From: Pseudomonas putida
GTDB taxonomy: Bacteria > Pseudomonadota > Gammaproteobacteria > Pseudomonadales > Pseudomonadaceae
DNA: 64,000 nucleotides
Assembly: GCF_001636055.1 (NCBI RefSeq)
Contig: NZ_CP011789.1
Span: forward strand, 4,030,001-4,094,000
Direction of reading: 5' to 3'
Notes under the pieces: generated by a model
Databases searched by the model: none
The model's input: only the letters and a program-made list of their open reading frames with translations
Told to the model about the DNA's origin: nothing
In this document: one piece after another, positions 1 to 8,941 of the stretch
Numbering within the stretch: the stretch's first letter is position 1
How the letters are laid out: each line of letters opens with the position of its first letter
Translations under genes and position numbers: made by a program

Positions 1-500
1 CTGGAGTCGAACACCTGCGCAGGAAGGCCACCTCCCTGGCGCACAATGGACAGGCACCGTCAAAATAAAGGGTCAAAGGCCACTGGCAATACATGTACAA
101 CACCTCAATTTTGTACAGCTTTTTGTATAAGTTAGCGGAACCCGTGAAATTAGCAATGGCCGTGATGACGGATCACCTCGGAAGCGTCCATCCGCCTGAG
201 GCTGGCGGGATCTGCGCCTTTTACAGATTGCGGTAGGCGACCCGAGTCATCAGATGTCAGTCGAGATCGGAACGTACTGGTTTATACGAGAGTGCGATAG
301 TTGCATCGCTTTTGAGACGCTGCGAAAGCCAGCTAGGGGAAACGAAGATTGGAGGTATCGTCTAGAAACGGAGTGATTGAGGAATACACCATGGGCAGCT
401 ACATGACTGTCCAAAGCAAAGACACCACCAAGGGCGTGCCTTTTGCGTTGGCCAGTCCGTGACTGAGGCACATAGGTAGTTACCGTCAATAGACGCGCGT
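1..500. other. Intergenic stretch left of the chemoreceptor gene
   Basis: No convincing gene is visible. A 79-codon open frame on the minus strand (250-489) follows the chemoreceptor but has no recognisable domain. Bases 4-31 resemble bases 2547-2577 (shared GAGTCGAAC, CAG and AGGCCAC blocks), so short imperfect repeats may flank the chemoreceptor region. Confidence 0.4.
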
Positions 501-1814
501 CTACTTCACCTCGTCAGCGAAGCGCCCAACAGCTTCTACTACCTGCTTTGCTCCATTTTGAATCTCAAGGATAACCGTGCCCGCCTCGTTGGCGAGTACC
601 AAGCCCTCCTCAGCTTTCGCACGACTGCTGAACATCTGGGCGACGGCGTTATCAGCAAGCTCCTGGTTTTGCTGAACAACGTTCACAATCTCTTCGGTCG
701 CCGAGCTGGTGTGGCCTGCGAGCTTTCGGACTTCATCAGCAACCACAGCAAAGCCCCGCCCCTGCTCTCCGGCACGTGCCGCTTCAATCGCCGCATTCAA
801 GGCAAGAAGGTTGGTCTGCGACGCAATACCGCCAATGGTTTGAACGATTGAGCTGATCAACGCAGATTGCCTGCCGAGCGCCTCGATGCTGTCGGTTGCG
901 AGCTTCATTTGCTCAGCGATACTTCGCATCGTGCCTACAGTTCGCGTTACCACGACAGCGCCGTGCTCGGCACTTGAGTCCGTTCGTTGCGAGACATCAA
1001 AAGCAACGCCGGCGGCATCTTTGACCTCTTGTTCTCTAGCTACCTGGTCGGTAACCACACTCGCAAATTTCACGACCTTAGCTAGCTTGCCCTCGGTGTC
1101 ATGCACAGGGTTGTAGGTTGCCTCCAGCCAAATATCGTTGCCACGCCCGTCGACTCGCTTGAAGCGATTCGCGACGTACTCACCACGGTTGAGTGTCTTC
1201 CAGAAATTTACGTACTCATCGGATGCCGCTTCTTGCGCCGAACAGAACAAGCGATGATGCTTGCCGACGATCTGGCCCAATGAGTAGCCCATGGCATCAA
1301 GGAACTGCTTGTTCGCCGTGATTACGGTGCCATCCAATTTAAACTCAATGACAGCCGTTGACCTAACCAGCGCTTCAATCAGAGCCTGGTTCTCCTTGGC
1401 CTCCTCAACGGTACGAGTAATCTCACTGCCGTAGCCCTGGACATGAGCCAAGCTCCCGTCTTGGTTTCGAACAGGAAGCCAGTAGATTTTCAACCAGGCA
1501 AGAGTACCGTCAGCCCGGAGGTAGCGATATTCGTCATTGACGGGTTCGAATCGCGCCACAGCTTGATTGAAGGCGTGGAAGCAAGGGAGATTTTTGACGT
1601 AAGGCGGAACGATCTCCGAAAGCGGACGGCCTTGCAGATGGTCGCTCGAGTACCCCAGAGTTTCCAAGAAACTCCGATTGACTGCACAGATCCGGAACTG
1701 ACCATCAAGTCTAATGGAAAGCATCCCTCTGTCCATTTGCTCGACCTGCTGACGTAGCAGATGTAGCTCCGCACTCTGCTCCTGCAGCGATTTTTTGAGT
1801 TTGCGGTTGAACAA
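501..1814 (-). CDS. Methyl-accepting chemotaxis protein with two PAS domains
   Basis: Soluble-type chemoreceptor of about 437 residues. An N-terminal coiled segment is followed by PAS 1 (about residues 30-140), PAS 2 (about 150-260) and a short C-terminal MCP signalling domain. The hairpin tip is clear ([20 protein letters not shown] followed by [15 protein letters not shown]), so it should bind CheW/CheA. No membrane segment is visible, which fits an Aer- or BdlA-like sensor of redox or an internal ligand; PAS ligand and cofactor cannot be told from sequence. The TTG at 1814 is preferred over the upstream TTG at 1844 because GGAG lies 7 nt before it and family members begin with a similar FNRKLK motif. 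Not in an obvious operon. Confidence 0.85.
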   Translation of the reverse strand: MFNRKLKKSLQEQSAELHLLRQQVEQMDRGMLSIRLDGQFRICAVNRSFLETLGYSSDHLQGRPLSEIVPPYVKNLPCFHAFNQAVARFEPVNDEYRYLRADGTLAWLKIYWLPVRNQDGSLAHVQGYGSEITRTVEEAKENQALIEALVRSTAVIEFKLDGTVITANKQFLDAMGYSLGQIVGKHHRLFCSAQEAASDEYVNFWKTLNRGEYVANRFKRVDGRGNDIWLEATYNPVHDTEGKLAKVVKFASVVTDQVAREQEVKDAAGVAFDVSQRTDSSAEHGAVVVTRTVGTMRSIAEQMKLATDSIEALGRQSALISSIVQTIGGIASQTNLLALNAAIEAARAGEQGRGFAVVADEVRKLAGHTSSATEEIVNVVQQNQELADNAVAQMFSSRAKAEEGLVLANEAGTVILEIQNGAKQVVEAVGRFADEVK

Positions 1815-2063
1815 TTTAAGGCTCCACACATGCTGAATCAGCAATTATCGACACAGGCCACTTTTTCTTGAGCGGCTAGTCAACTTTTAATGGGGTTGGG
1901 ACGGGTGGTTAGCCAACAGCGCTATGACTTCTAGTCAAGACATAAGGAGGGACTCTCGCTCTGACACCAGCCGGAGCCTCTGGAAGCGCAGTTGGCCTCA
2001 AGAGGGGGAAGACTGGTGTCAAGTGGAACCGCTGAAAATCGAAGACCTCTCCACGATTGCAGG

Positions 2064-2267
2064 TCAGGATGGCAACGAACGCTGAGGATTTTGGCCTAAA
2101 AAGATGGCCCAGGCGTCATATGAGTTTTGATGCCATTGGACAGCATCGTCCCAGAGGACACCGTTGATTTCGCCCCGAGAAACTAGGTGCCTGAGTCTAG
2201 AATTTGAAGCATCCAATTCAAGAAGGTGCCTATGAGCGGTGTACCGAAAATCGTCGTTGCTTAGCAT
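2064..2267 (-). CDS. Small hypothetical protein (67 aa)
   Basis: An uninterrupted 67-codon frame with balanced composition and no membrane segment or known motif. It lies between the chemoreceptor and the monooxygenase operon on the same strand, with long spacers either side, so it would be monocistronic. No strong Shine-Dalgarno sequence is visible. Function unknown; it could be spurious. Confidence 0.4.
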   Translation of the reverse strand: MLSNDDFRYTAHRHLLELDASNSRLRHLVSRGEINGVLWDDAVQWHQNSYDAWAIFLGQNPQRSLPS

Positions 2268-2626
2268 TGGACTGATGTCCTGAAGGGCTGGCTCGAGGAT
2301 ACGTGCCGATGTCCCTGTGCATCATTATGACATCAAACCGAAGCGCTAGTGCTGACCTCACCGAATATCCTACGCCCCTGCCGCGAAATCTGCCGGCGAA
2401 GGCTATCTCAGGACGGATACCGAGCTATCCAGGAGACTTTTACCCAGAGGCGGCTGGTCGAATAACCGCTCAGACTTCCTGATTAGCTGTCCGGTGGGCC
2501 ATCGCAACACACCATGACAGAGCCTGTGTCATAGACTCCCCTAGCCCCGAGTCGAACGCCTCCTCAGTAGGCCACACCGGTAACGACCATCCTGAGGCTT
2601 GGCTATCCGATCATAGGATTTTCATG
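2268..2626. other. Intergenic, no gene seen
   Basis: About 360 bases without a supported gene. It contains a stretch (2547-2577) resembling bases 4-31 of the window. No clear terminator for the leftward operon is visible. Confidence 0.4.
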
Positions 2627-4000
2627 TCAACGATCCCGAAAAGAAGCCCCATAGGCCGATGACGGTAGCCGACTAGAGCCGTCAGTTCTCAGCCGAGATC
2701 GAAAAGTGCCGGTTTGCGCCTGAGTGCGATAGAGGCCTCGTTTTTGGAGCGCTGGCACGACCAGCTCGGCGAAATCCTCAAGCGTCCCAGGGCTTGTGAG
2801 CGGGTTAAGCATGTAGCCACTCGTTCCCGAGATGCGAGCATGCTCCTCAATCCGGTCGGCGACCTGCTCTGGCGTTCCGACTAGGATCAGGTCAGTACCC
2901 CGCGTCACATTGGCGAAGCGCTTCTTGACATCGCCCGCAGTGAGAGGCTTCCCGCTTCCATCGGGACGCATCATGTAGGAAGTCAGGCCTTCGGTATGAG
3001 TCGAGAGCGCATCGCTGTCTGCGTAACGGCTCAGGTCGATGCCTGTATCACCTGCATAGCTGACAAGTTGCGCCTCCAGGTGATAGTTGCTTTGAAGTTC
3101 GTCGTACTTCCGCTGAGCCTCGATTTCGGTCTTGGCGGTGACGATCCTCAGTACCGTCAACGATTTTACGTCATCCCGAGCACGCCCCCGAGCCTGGGCC
3201 ATCGCCCAGATCTCTTCCAAGCCCTGGCGGATTTCCTGAGGGTTGGATTTTGCGATGAAGATCAGCTCGGCATGCTTGGCCGCGAATTCACGGCCTCTGC
3301 CCGACCAACCCGCCTGGATCAGCAAAGGTGTACGTTGCGGAGACGGCGCAGTGAGGTGAGGCCCCGCCACACGGTAACGCTCACCGAAATGGTTGATGGG
3401 CTTCACCCGGTCGCCTTGGGCGTAGACCTGCCCCGCTTTGTCCGCGACTACTGCGTCATCGGCCCAGCTGCCCTCCCAGAGTTTGTAGACCACATCCATG
3501 AACTCTTCAGCGCGCTCGTACCGGTCGGCATGCTTGATCATCTCCTCCAGACCGAAGTTTCGAGCCGCGCTGGAAAGGTAGGAGGTGACGATGTTCCAAG
3601 CGATCCGCCCTCCGGTCATGTGGTCGAGCGTACTGAGCCGCCTGGCGTGCGTGAACGGGTGCTCGTAGGTGGTGGTGATGGTTGCGCCGAAAGCCAGGTT
3701 TTTCGTGATAGCAGCGAGGCCTGGGATGATCATCAGGGGATCATTTGCCGGCGCTTCAACTGCCCACTTCACTGCCGCTTCAGCATTTCCGCCGAACACG
3801 TCGTAGAAGCCAAGCACGTCAGCAAAGAAGAGCATGTCGAGGTTGGCCTGCTCGGCGATGCGTGCCTGGTTTGACCAAAAATCGAAGGTGTTGGCAGCCA
3901 GGCGTTCGTCAGCCGGGTGAGTCCACAGACTAGGCGCGCCACCACAGCCAACACTGGCCTGCTCATAAAGGGCAAATAGAAGGGGTTTTGGGTCGGACAT
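2627..4000 (-). CDS. FMN-dependent monooxygenase, NtaA/SnaA/DszA family
   Basis: Luciferase-like (LLM class) flavin monooxygenase of about 457 residues, the usual length for the NtaA/SnaA/SoxA/DszA branch. These use FMNH2 from a separate reductase to oxidise sulfur or nitrogen compounds. Family marks seen include an N-terminal AxxADxLGFYD-like strand, a TTTYEHPFTHARRLSTLDH segment, GRIAWNIVTS, and a C-terminal LVGTPEQVADRIEEHA block. The frame is open further upstream, but ATG 4000 has AGGA at good spacing and gives the family N-terminus; longer starts overlap the permease gene. It is last in an operon with an ABC permease and binding protein, suggesting that the oxidised substrate is imported. 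No reductase gene is nearby. Confidence 0.88.
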   Translation of the reverse strand: MSDPKPLLFALYEQASVGCGGAPSLWTHPADERLAANTFDFWSNQARIAEQANLDMLFFADVLGFYDVFGGNAEAAVKWAVEAPANDPLMIIPGLAAITKNLAFGATITTTYEHPFTHARRLSTLDHMTGGRIAWNIVTSYLSSAARNFGLEEMIKHADRYERAEEFMDVVYKLWEGSWADDAVVADKAGQVYAQGDRVKPINHFGERYRVAGPHLTAPSPQRTPLLIQAGWSGRGREFAAKHAELIFIAKSNPQEIRQGLEEIWAMAQARGRARDDVKSLTVLRIVTAKTEIEAQRKYDELQSNYHLEAQLVSYAGDTGIDLSRYADSDALSTHTEGLTSYMMRPDGSGKPLTAGDVKKRFANVTRGTDLILVGTPEQVADRIEEHARISGTSGYMLNPLTSPGTLEDFAELVVPALQKRGLYRTQAQTGTFRSRLRTDGSSRLPSSAYGASFRDR

Positions 4001-4034
4001 TATTGTTCCTATCTTCATTGAGATAGCGGGCAAC

Positions 4035-4880
4035 TCACCGCTGATTCTGGAATCCTTTGCCGAAGTGGCGCTCAAGACGGTGCTGGATGAGTTCAAGCCC
4101 AATGGACAGCAGCCAGTAGATGAGCGCGGCGGTGGCGAGCATTTCGATGTAACGGTACGAAGAGCGCCCGTAGGACTGCGCCAGGAACATCACCTCCCAG
4201 ACGCCCATGACCGAAATGAGGGACGAGTCCTTCAGCATCGAGATGAACTGGCTGGTGGTCGGCGGGATGATCGTCCTCATCGCTTGGGGAAGAACGACGT
4301 GAAGGAACGTCGACGTCGGCCTCAAGCCGAGCGCAGCAGCCGCTTCACGCTGCCCAGGTGGGACAGCCATGATGCCGGCACGGAAAATCTCGCTGAGGTA
4401 GGCACCGTAGTTGAGCGACAGTGCGATGACCCCTGCGGTAATGGCTCCCGGCACCACGCCCAGTTGAGGCAAGCCTAAGTAAATGAGCAGGATCTGGATA
4501 AGCAGCGGTGTACCGCGAAAGAACGACGCGTAGAAGCTCGCTACGCCGAACGCCACAGCACTGCGCGACAACCGCGCCAGTGCCGTAACAAAGCCCAGCA
4601 GCAGCGAAAGCCAGATCGAACAGAAGCAGAGGAAGAGCGTCAGTGCAGCGCCCTGGAGGAAGCCATCAGGCCCTAACCGGAGCCCTACCAGGTTTGGCCA
4701 CTTATCCAGGATGATCGAGAACTTCAGGTCAAAGCCCAGGAAGAAAATGACGCATAGTCCGAGCAAAGCCGCCCAAGTCAGATACAGGCGGGTTTTAAAC
4801 CCAAAGTTCCGACTCAAAGCGCTCGACTTCACATAGGGTGCGAGAACGGACTTCGCGGGGTTTGGATTGTGAGCTGTCAT
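4035..4880 (-). CDS. Amino-acid-type ABC transporter permease
   Basis: Inner-membrane permease of the HisM/GlnP family, 281 residues with several hydrophobic helices. The cytoplasmic EAA loop is visible as EAAAALGLRPTSTFLHVVLP, the site that contacts the ATPase. A longer than usual N-terminal extension precedes the first helix. Its start overlaps the stop of the binding-protein gene by 4 bases, indicating translational coupling. No ATP-binding subunit is encoded beside it. Confidence 0.9.
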   Translation of the reverse strand: MTAHNPNPAKSVLAPYVKSSALSRNFGFKTRLYLTWAALLGLCVIFFLGFDLKFSIILDKWPNLVGLRLGPDGFLQGAALTLFLCFCSIWLSLLLGFVTALARLSRSAVAFGVASFYASFFRGTPLLIQILLIYLGLPQLGVVPGAITAGVIALSLNYGAYLSEIFRAGIMAVPPGQREAAAALGLRPTSTFLHVVLPQAMRTIIPPTTSQFISMLKDSSLISVMGVWEVMFLAQSYGRSSYRYIEMLATAALIYWLLSIGLELIQHRLERHFGKGFQNQR

Positions 4881-5698
4881 TTACTGATATCGGCGCCGAT
4901 CCACTTCTGGGAGATCTTAGCCAATGTTCCATCGGCCTTAAGCTCCGTGATGACCTGAGTGACCTTTTGACTCCACTGCGGATCGCCCTTCTCAACAGCA
5001 ACTACGTTGGGTTCCGCGTACAAAGTATCACCTGCAATTTTGAAACGGGGATCCTGGGCTATACGCTCCTTGGCAGTGATCAGGTTGGTGACCATTGCGT
5101 CGAGACGCACGCCGGCCCCCAGTGCTAGATCCTGGAAGGCAACAGTTTCGTTGTCGTAGGGCGCAGCTTGGACACTGTCGAATGGGTAGACCAGAGGTTT
5201 GTCCTCTGCCCCTTCGATGGTGAGATCCTTGTTCAGGTAAGCCTCGTACGTGGAGGCGCTTATGACCCCGACCTTCTTACCCGACAGATCTTTTCCCGAG
5301 GTGATGGTGTTGTCTTTGGCGTTGACCACGATCACCGCAGGCGACTGGTAATACTCGACAGGGAAGTCGAATACCTCAGCACGAGCCTTGCTCGGCGTCA
5401 TTGAGCAGACGCAGATATCGTAGCGACCACTCCAGCGCCCTGCTGCGATCACATCCCAGGATGGTGTTTCGAGTTTAAGTTTTACTCCGAGGCGTTCGGC
5501 CACAGCCTTGGCGACATCCACGTCAAAACCATCCAGCTGGTTCTGCTGGTTTAAAAAAGAGAACGGAGGGTAGTTCTCCATCAGTACTCCGGTGAGCACA
5601 CCTTTGCTCTCCACACGGTCGAGCGTTGAGCCAGCAAAGGCCGTTGAATAAGCCGTTAGTAGGGCAAAGCCCAAAGGCAAAAGGGAGAGGGGTTTCAA
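4877..5698 (-). CDS. ABC transporter substrate-binding protein, family 3
   Basis: Periplasmic binding protein of 273 residues with an N-terminal signal peptide ending near AFAGS. It shows the family-3 pattern: a GVLMENYPPFSF opening, a DGFDVDVAKAVAERLGVKL block, a KVGVISASTYE hinge, and QKWIGADIS at the end. The family binds polar amino acids or analogues; the neighbouring monooxygenase hints at a sulfur- or nitrogen-containing substrate, which is inference. The start appears to be TTG with GGAG upstream. First gene of the three-gene leftward operon. Confidence 0.9.
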   Translation of the reverse strand: MKPLSLLPLGFALLTAYSTAFAGSTLDRVESKGVLTGVLMENYPPFSFLNQQNQLDGFDVDVAKAVAERLGVKLKLETPSWDVIAAGRWSGRYDICVCSMTPSKARAEVFDFPVEYYQSPAVIVVNAKDNTITSGKDLSGKKVGVISASTYEAYLNKDLTIEGAEDKPLVYPFDSVQAAPYDNETVAFQDLALGAGVRLDAMVTNLITAKERIAQDPRFKIAGDTLYAEPNVVAVEKGDPQWSQKVTQVITELKADGTLAKISQKWIGADISK

Positions 5699-5940
5699 CG
5701 ACTGCTACTCCATGAGACTCAATTTTTAATATTAAAACGCAATATAAAATTAATTTGTAAGAATATTATGGAATATGCTTGCTTCTACGAGCTATATCTT
5801 TGAGCAAGGTCACCCCGCCTGTCAGGCAGTTTCCAGATCCACTAGGTGCTGGCCACGACTAACGGTAAACAGCTGGCCCAGGCCGATGAGCCTTATCGCA
5901 AGTGAGGGGTGAATCTGCCACTCACCCATCATCCGGAGGG

Positions 5941-5970
5941 CAAAAAAGCCCGCGATGGGGAGCGGGCTGG
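5941..5970 (-). terminator. Orphan Rho-independent terminator hairpin
   Basis: On the minus strand the stem AGCCCGC/GCGGGCT closes a short loop and is followed by a run of six T. No intact gene remains just upstream in that direction. Confidence 0.55.
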
Positions 5971-6069
5971 ACCAATCGTAGAGATGAAGGGATGCCTAAC
6001 CCACCCTCTGTGAAAATACGTGAGGCGATCTGCGAGCCTACAACAATGCGAAGGTCTGGTTCTGTCGCA

Positions 6070-6096
6070 TTAAAAGCCGCTAATGAGGCGGTTTTA
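6070..6096. terminator. Bidirectional hairpin
   Basis: Near-perfect inverted repeat TTAAAAGCCGC / GCGGTTTTAA around a short loop, with A and T tracts on both sides. It looks like a bidirectional terminator without an obvious gene partner. Confidence 0.5.
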
Positions 6097-6361
6097 AGGG
6101 TGACACTCGAGGTCTCCAGCCCGCCTCAGCGGAGTTTAATTTGCTGATGACGAGTTATTTTCCTTCACAGGCATTGGTGCCGGACACGTACCGCTACAGG
6201 TTAACGCTGGATGGAATCAGCAACAATCAACGCTGGATCACCATACCTAGGTCTGATGTAGTTATCGTGGGTTTTCGTATAATCGCCAATTGTGCTTTTA
6301 GCAAGCTTAGCCTTATTAGCAATCATCGACTCCGACGCTTTATTAACAGTAATGCTTTCCC

Positions 6362-6652
6362 TCAAACTTTTTTATACTCCTCAACCAAAATCACATCGAG
6401 GTTAGCGTAGGTCTTTTCCGCAACCTCCCTGATAACTGGAAGTTTCGTAGACTTGTAGTCGTAGATGTCAATCTTGCGCCGCTGATCTTTGCCGCTGGCC
6501 TTTCGGATGATATAGAGCGTTTTCCCACCGGCTTTAGTGACGCGTACAGCTAGGCCCTTTGTATGAGTGTCATACACCTAAATCTCAGACTTATCCTCCG
6601 GGCAAACCAGGTCTCTAGGCACATCCTTAGTAAAATTGTTCTTCAATGCCAC
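6362..6652 (-). pseudogene. Integrase N-terminal remnant (DUF4102-like), nonsense-interrupted
   Basis: Reading leftward from a GTG at 6652, the product begins MALKNNFTKDVPRDLVCPE, meets an in-frame TAG at 6578-6580, and continues in the same frame with YDTHTKGLAVRVTKAGGKTL. This matches the N-terminal arm-binding domain of P4/CP4-type tyrosine integrases. The segment after the stop runs only 71 codons and no catalytic domain follows. It is a decayed piece of a genomic-island integrase, about 75 bases from an intact tRNA-Leu, the usual target class of such enzymes. Confidence 0.75.
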
Positions 6653-6727
6653 GCCCACACTCCTTCCCAGCCTCTAAACCGTTGATTTCCGCATAATTTT
6701 CGTGTCTAATCGACTGCTTCACATCGC

Positions 6728-6812
6728 GCCCCGATGGTGAAATTGGTAGACACATCGCACTTAAAATGCGCCGCCGAAAGGTGTGCCGGTTCGAGTCCGG
6801 CTCGGGGCACCA
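6728..6812 (+). tRNA. tRNA-Leu (anticodon TAA)
   Basis: An 85-base cloverleaf with acceptor stem GCCCCGA/TCGGGGC, encoded 3' ACCA, anticodon loop CTTAAAA carrying TAA, a long variable arm typical of tRNA-Leu, and the T-loop GGTTCGAGTCC. Intact and likely functional. Confidence 0.95.
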
Positions 6813-6944
6813 CGAAACACCCCGTCCCTCGCAATACCAAGCCGTCAGCGCCGCTTTCCCACTGATCTGTCTCTCGTGCCTAAGCTATGTCGGCCTTCAA
6901 ATGCCTTGAGGCTGCCTAAATAACGATCAATGCATCCGACACGA

Positions 6945-7118
6945 TAGCTTGGTAGCTCTTGTTGGCTGGCCTGGTAGCTGCGCCGGCAGCTCAACTCAGC
7001 TCCCAGCAGCTCTGCTCAGCTCTCACAAGCCCTCGGCAGCGGTGCAATACTCGCCTCAAGGCCTTGATTCTCTAAGCTTTTAAGCTCAAGTAAGCTAAGC
7101 TCAGCTCTCGTAAGCTCT
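6945..7118. repeat. AGCTC-rich degenerate repeat tract
   Basis: Many copies of AGCT, AGCTC and TAAGCT occur within about 170 bases between the intact tRNA-Leu and a tRNA-Leu fragment. Spacing is irregular, so it is not a simple tandem array or CRISPR. It fills the place where an island would sit between a tRNA and its displaced 3' end. Function unknown. Confidence 0.5.
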
Positions 7119-7152
7119 CCACACCTCCCGTAAGCGTAATGAGGGGCAGAAT

Positions 7153-7206
7153 GACTTAAAATCTGTCGGCGCAAGCCTTGTGGGTTCGAGTCCCACCACT
7201 CGCACC
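7153..7206 (+). pseudogene. tRNA-Leu 3' half, probable att scar
   Basis: The sequence from GACTTAAAATCTG through GGTTCGAGTCCCACCACTCGCACCA is the anticodon-to-CCA half of a tRNA-Leu(TAA) different from the intact copy at 6728. The 5' half that should pair with the acceptor strand is missing. A displaced tRNA 3' end is the typical scar of island integration. Antisense reading gives the well-known spurious GLEPTRLAP peptide. Confidence 0.75.
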
Positions 7207-7218
7207 ATATTCCTCGTC

Positions 7219-7244
7219 AAAGGCGCCTGAACAGGCGCCTTTTT
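7219..7244 (+). terminator. Rho-independent terminator after the tRNA fragment
   Basis: Perfect stem AAAGGCGCCT/AGGCGCCTTT with a four-base loop, followed by T residues. Confidence 0.8.
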
Positions 7245-7311
7245 CGTTCGTGCAGCAAAGGCTTGCGCACCTGCTAGAGTGGATTCTGACACTGTCCACC
7301 GGAGCATAGAC

Positions 7312-7725
7312 ATGCGCTACACCCTCTTCGACGGTCAACGCGATGCCATCATCCTTCTGGCGCGCATCCTCTTGATGATCCTCTTCGTCCTCTCTGGCTG
7401 GAGCAAACTCACCGGCTTCGAAGGCACCGTGGGCTACCTCGGATCCCTGGGCGCCCCAGCCCCGACGGTCGCGGCGGCGGTCGCAGTGATCATGGAGTTC
7501 TTCGTAGCCATCCTCCTGATACTCGGTTTCTACACCCGACCACTGGCTTTGCTGTTCGCCCTGTTCGTGCTCGGCACGGCGCTGATCGGCCACCCGTTCT
7601 GGAACATGGTCGAGCCTGCGCGCGCAGCCAACATGACCCAGTTCTTCAAGAACATGAGCATCATCGGCGGCCTGCTGCTATTGGCTGTGACAGGCGCCGG
7701 ACGCTTCTCGCTGGACCGGCGCTGA
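7312..7725 (+). CDS. DoxX family membrane protein
   Basis: Small integral membrane protein of 137 residues with four hydrophobic helices and the DoxX pattern (LLARILLMILFVLSGWSKL, then VMEFF-like and TRPLALLFALFVLGTALI segments). The family is linked loosely to quinone or thiol redox processes; the exact role is unknown. ATG 7312 is chosen because GGAG lies just upstream; an earlier ATG at 7279 would add 11 unrelated residues. Confidence 0.85.
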   Translation: MRYTLFDGQRDAIILLARILLMILFVLSGWSKLTGFEGTVGYLGSLGAPAPTVAAAVAVIMEFFVAILLILGFYTRPLALLFALFVLGTALIGHPFWNMVEPARAANMTQFFKNMSIIGGLLLLAVTGAGRFSLDRR

Positions 7726-7726
7726 C

Positions 7727-7921
7727 TCAGTCGTCAGGGTGGTCATGCCAGGCGGGATGGTCTTGCTCGTCATCGTCGAGATCATCCTGTAGCGCCTCGT
7801 CTTCCTCGATCTCATCCTCGGCGCCCTGGGCATCGGCCTCAGGGTCGAAGTCCTCGTAGAGAAATTCGTGATCGAGCAAGTGATCGTGCTCAGGTTCGGG
7901 GAGATCGTCTTCTTCGTGCAT
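7727..7921 (-). CDS. Small highly acidic hypothetical protein
   Basis: 64 residues rich in Asp, Glu and His, with no Lys or Arg visible and no hydrophobic segment. It converges on doxX with almost no spacer. The strongly biased composition makes it either a real acidic protein or a low-complexity artefact. No function can be assigned. Confidence 0.5.
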   Translation of the reverse strand: MHEEDDLPEPEHDHLLDHEFLYEDFDPEADAQGAEDEIEEDEALQDDLDDDEQDHPAWHDHPDD

Positions 7922-8158
7922 CGCGCAGCTCCGTGTTGGGGGGCCTGTATAGGCTTATCGGAAGTCGCGGTCAATCATTGAACCGGGTTAACGCTCGCTT
8001 AACTGCGCAAGCCGTAATCTTGCGCTGCTCCCTTCAGAACGTCTTGCCCGCCGCCATGGCGGGCTTTTTTTTGCCGCTCATGGATCAGCTGAAACTTGCG
8101 CCGCTCCTCCAGGTTCGCACTAGGTGTAGGACCTGTCTTTTTTGCAAGGAGAACAGCA

Positions 8159-8833
8159 ATGGCCGTGAACATGGAAAACCTCATCATCACCACGCCCGTG
8201 CCCAAGTCACCCAGCAATCCGGTGGCGCTGGAACTGACCGGGGCCCAGGCCCTGGCCACCCTCACCCAGGTAATCGCCCGCCTCAGCGACGGCTCGATCC
8301 GCATGAGCGCTCCGACCCGCGGCGCTTCGAGCAAGAGCACCCACCGCACCCGCTGCGAGTGGAAGGAAGCACGCTATTGGTCCCTGACCAGCGCTACCCG
8401 CCACAGCAATCATCAGCGCATGACCCTGGAAAAGGTCAATTCGGCGCAAAAAGTGGTGATTTCGCAGATGCACGTCAAGGACGACGACAGCCCTGTGATC
8501 AAGGTGTTCTGGAACAAGGGCAAGATCACCCTGGGGTTTCGCCAGGACTTCAACCAACTCACGCCGCTGAGTAGCAACGTACTGACCGACGTGCCGCTGA
8601 ACACCCCGTTCGAGATCAGCATCGACGTCACCAGCGCCGGTGCGGCAACGGTCAGCGCCACCTGCAACGGCCGTACGGGCAGCACTGGCGTCCTGCAGAT
8701 GGCCCAGAGCTGGAACGTCCGCGCCTTCAATTTCCATGGCGGAGTGTATAACCAGGTGGACTACAGCGACTCCACCGCCGCCGAAGACGGCTCGGTGTGC
8801 GTGATCAGCCGACTGGAACTCAGCCACATCTAG
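8159..8833 (+). CDS. Polysaccharide lyase family 7 (alginate-lyase-like) protein
   Basis: 225-residue PL7 domain protein. The three conserved family motifs are present in order: RCEW (equivalent to RSEL), QMH (equivalent to QIH, with the catalytic His) and FHGGVYNQ (equivalent to YFKAGVYNQ, with the catalytic Tyr). PL7 enzymes cleave alginate or related uronates by beta-elimination. No signal peptide is evident, so secretion is uncertain. ATG 8159 follows AAGGAG at good spacing. A close paralogue lies in the prophage at 59355-60029, with long identical blocks. A terminator follows the gene. Confidence 0.85.
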   Translation: MAVNMENLIITTPVPKSPSNPVALELTGAQALATLTQVIARLSDGSIRMSAPTRGASSKSTHRTRCEWKEARYWSLTSATRHSNHQRMTLEKVNSAQKVVISQMHVKDDDSPVIKVFWNKGKITLGFRQDFNQLTPLSSNVLTDVPLNTPFEISIDVTSAGAATVSATCNGRTGSTGVLQMAQSWNVRAFNFHGGVYNQVDYSDSTAAEDGSVCVISRLELSHI

Positions 8834-8910
8834 AAACAGTCTGTCGACATGCCTTTCACGAAATGCTGACATTCACAGGGGCATAGTGACCAGGCTTCGA
8901 TACGTTCTTG

Positions 8911-8936
8911 AACCCGCCCAAATGGCGGGTTTTTCT
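8911..8936 (+). terminator. Terminator downstream of the PL7 gene
   Basis: Stem ACCCGCC/GGCGGGT with a five-base loop followed by a T-rich run, about 80 bases after the stop codon. Confidence 0.75.
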
Positions 8937-8941
8937 TTTTC

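Larger units (their letters stand above)
5699..6361. other. Intergenic with AT-rich promoter region and hairpins
   Basis: More than 650 bases without a supported gene. The first 70 bases are strongly AT-rich and probably hold the promoter of the leftward transporter operon. Two orphan hairpins at 5941-5970 and 6070-6096 suggest that flanking genes were lost. AT-rich sequence returns before the integrase remnant. Confidence 0.5.

Noticed and set aside
250..489. 79-codon minus-strand frame
   Set aside because: No domain, no clear ribosome site and atypical composition; kept only as a note in the intergenic entry.
2996..3874. Long plus-strand frame of 292 codons
   Set aside because: Antisense to the monooxygenase, produced by the high-GC codon bias of that gene.
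6945..7118. AGCTC tract considered as a CRISPR or tandem array
   Set aside because: Repeats are short and irregular, without spacers of fixed length.
7101..7313. Minus-strand frame containing GLEPTRLAPTDFKS
   Set aside because: This peptide arises from antisense translation of the tRNA-Leu 3' half and is a well-known annotation artefact.
7927..8158. Upstream extension of the PL7 frame to 8096
   Set aside because: The extra 21 residues are basic and unlike the phage paralogue; the ribosome site supports the start at 8159.
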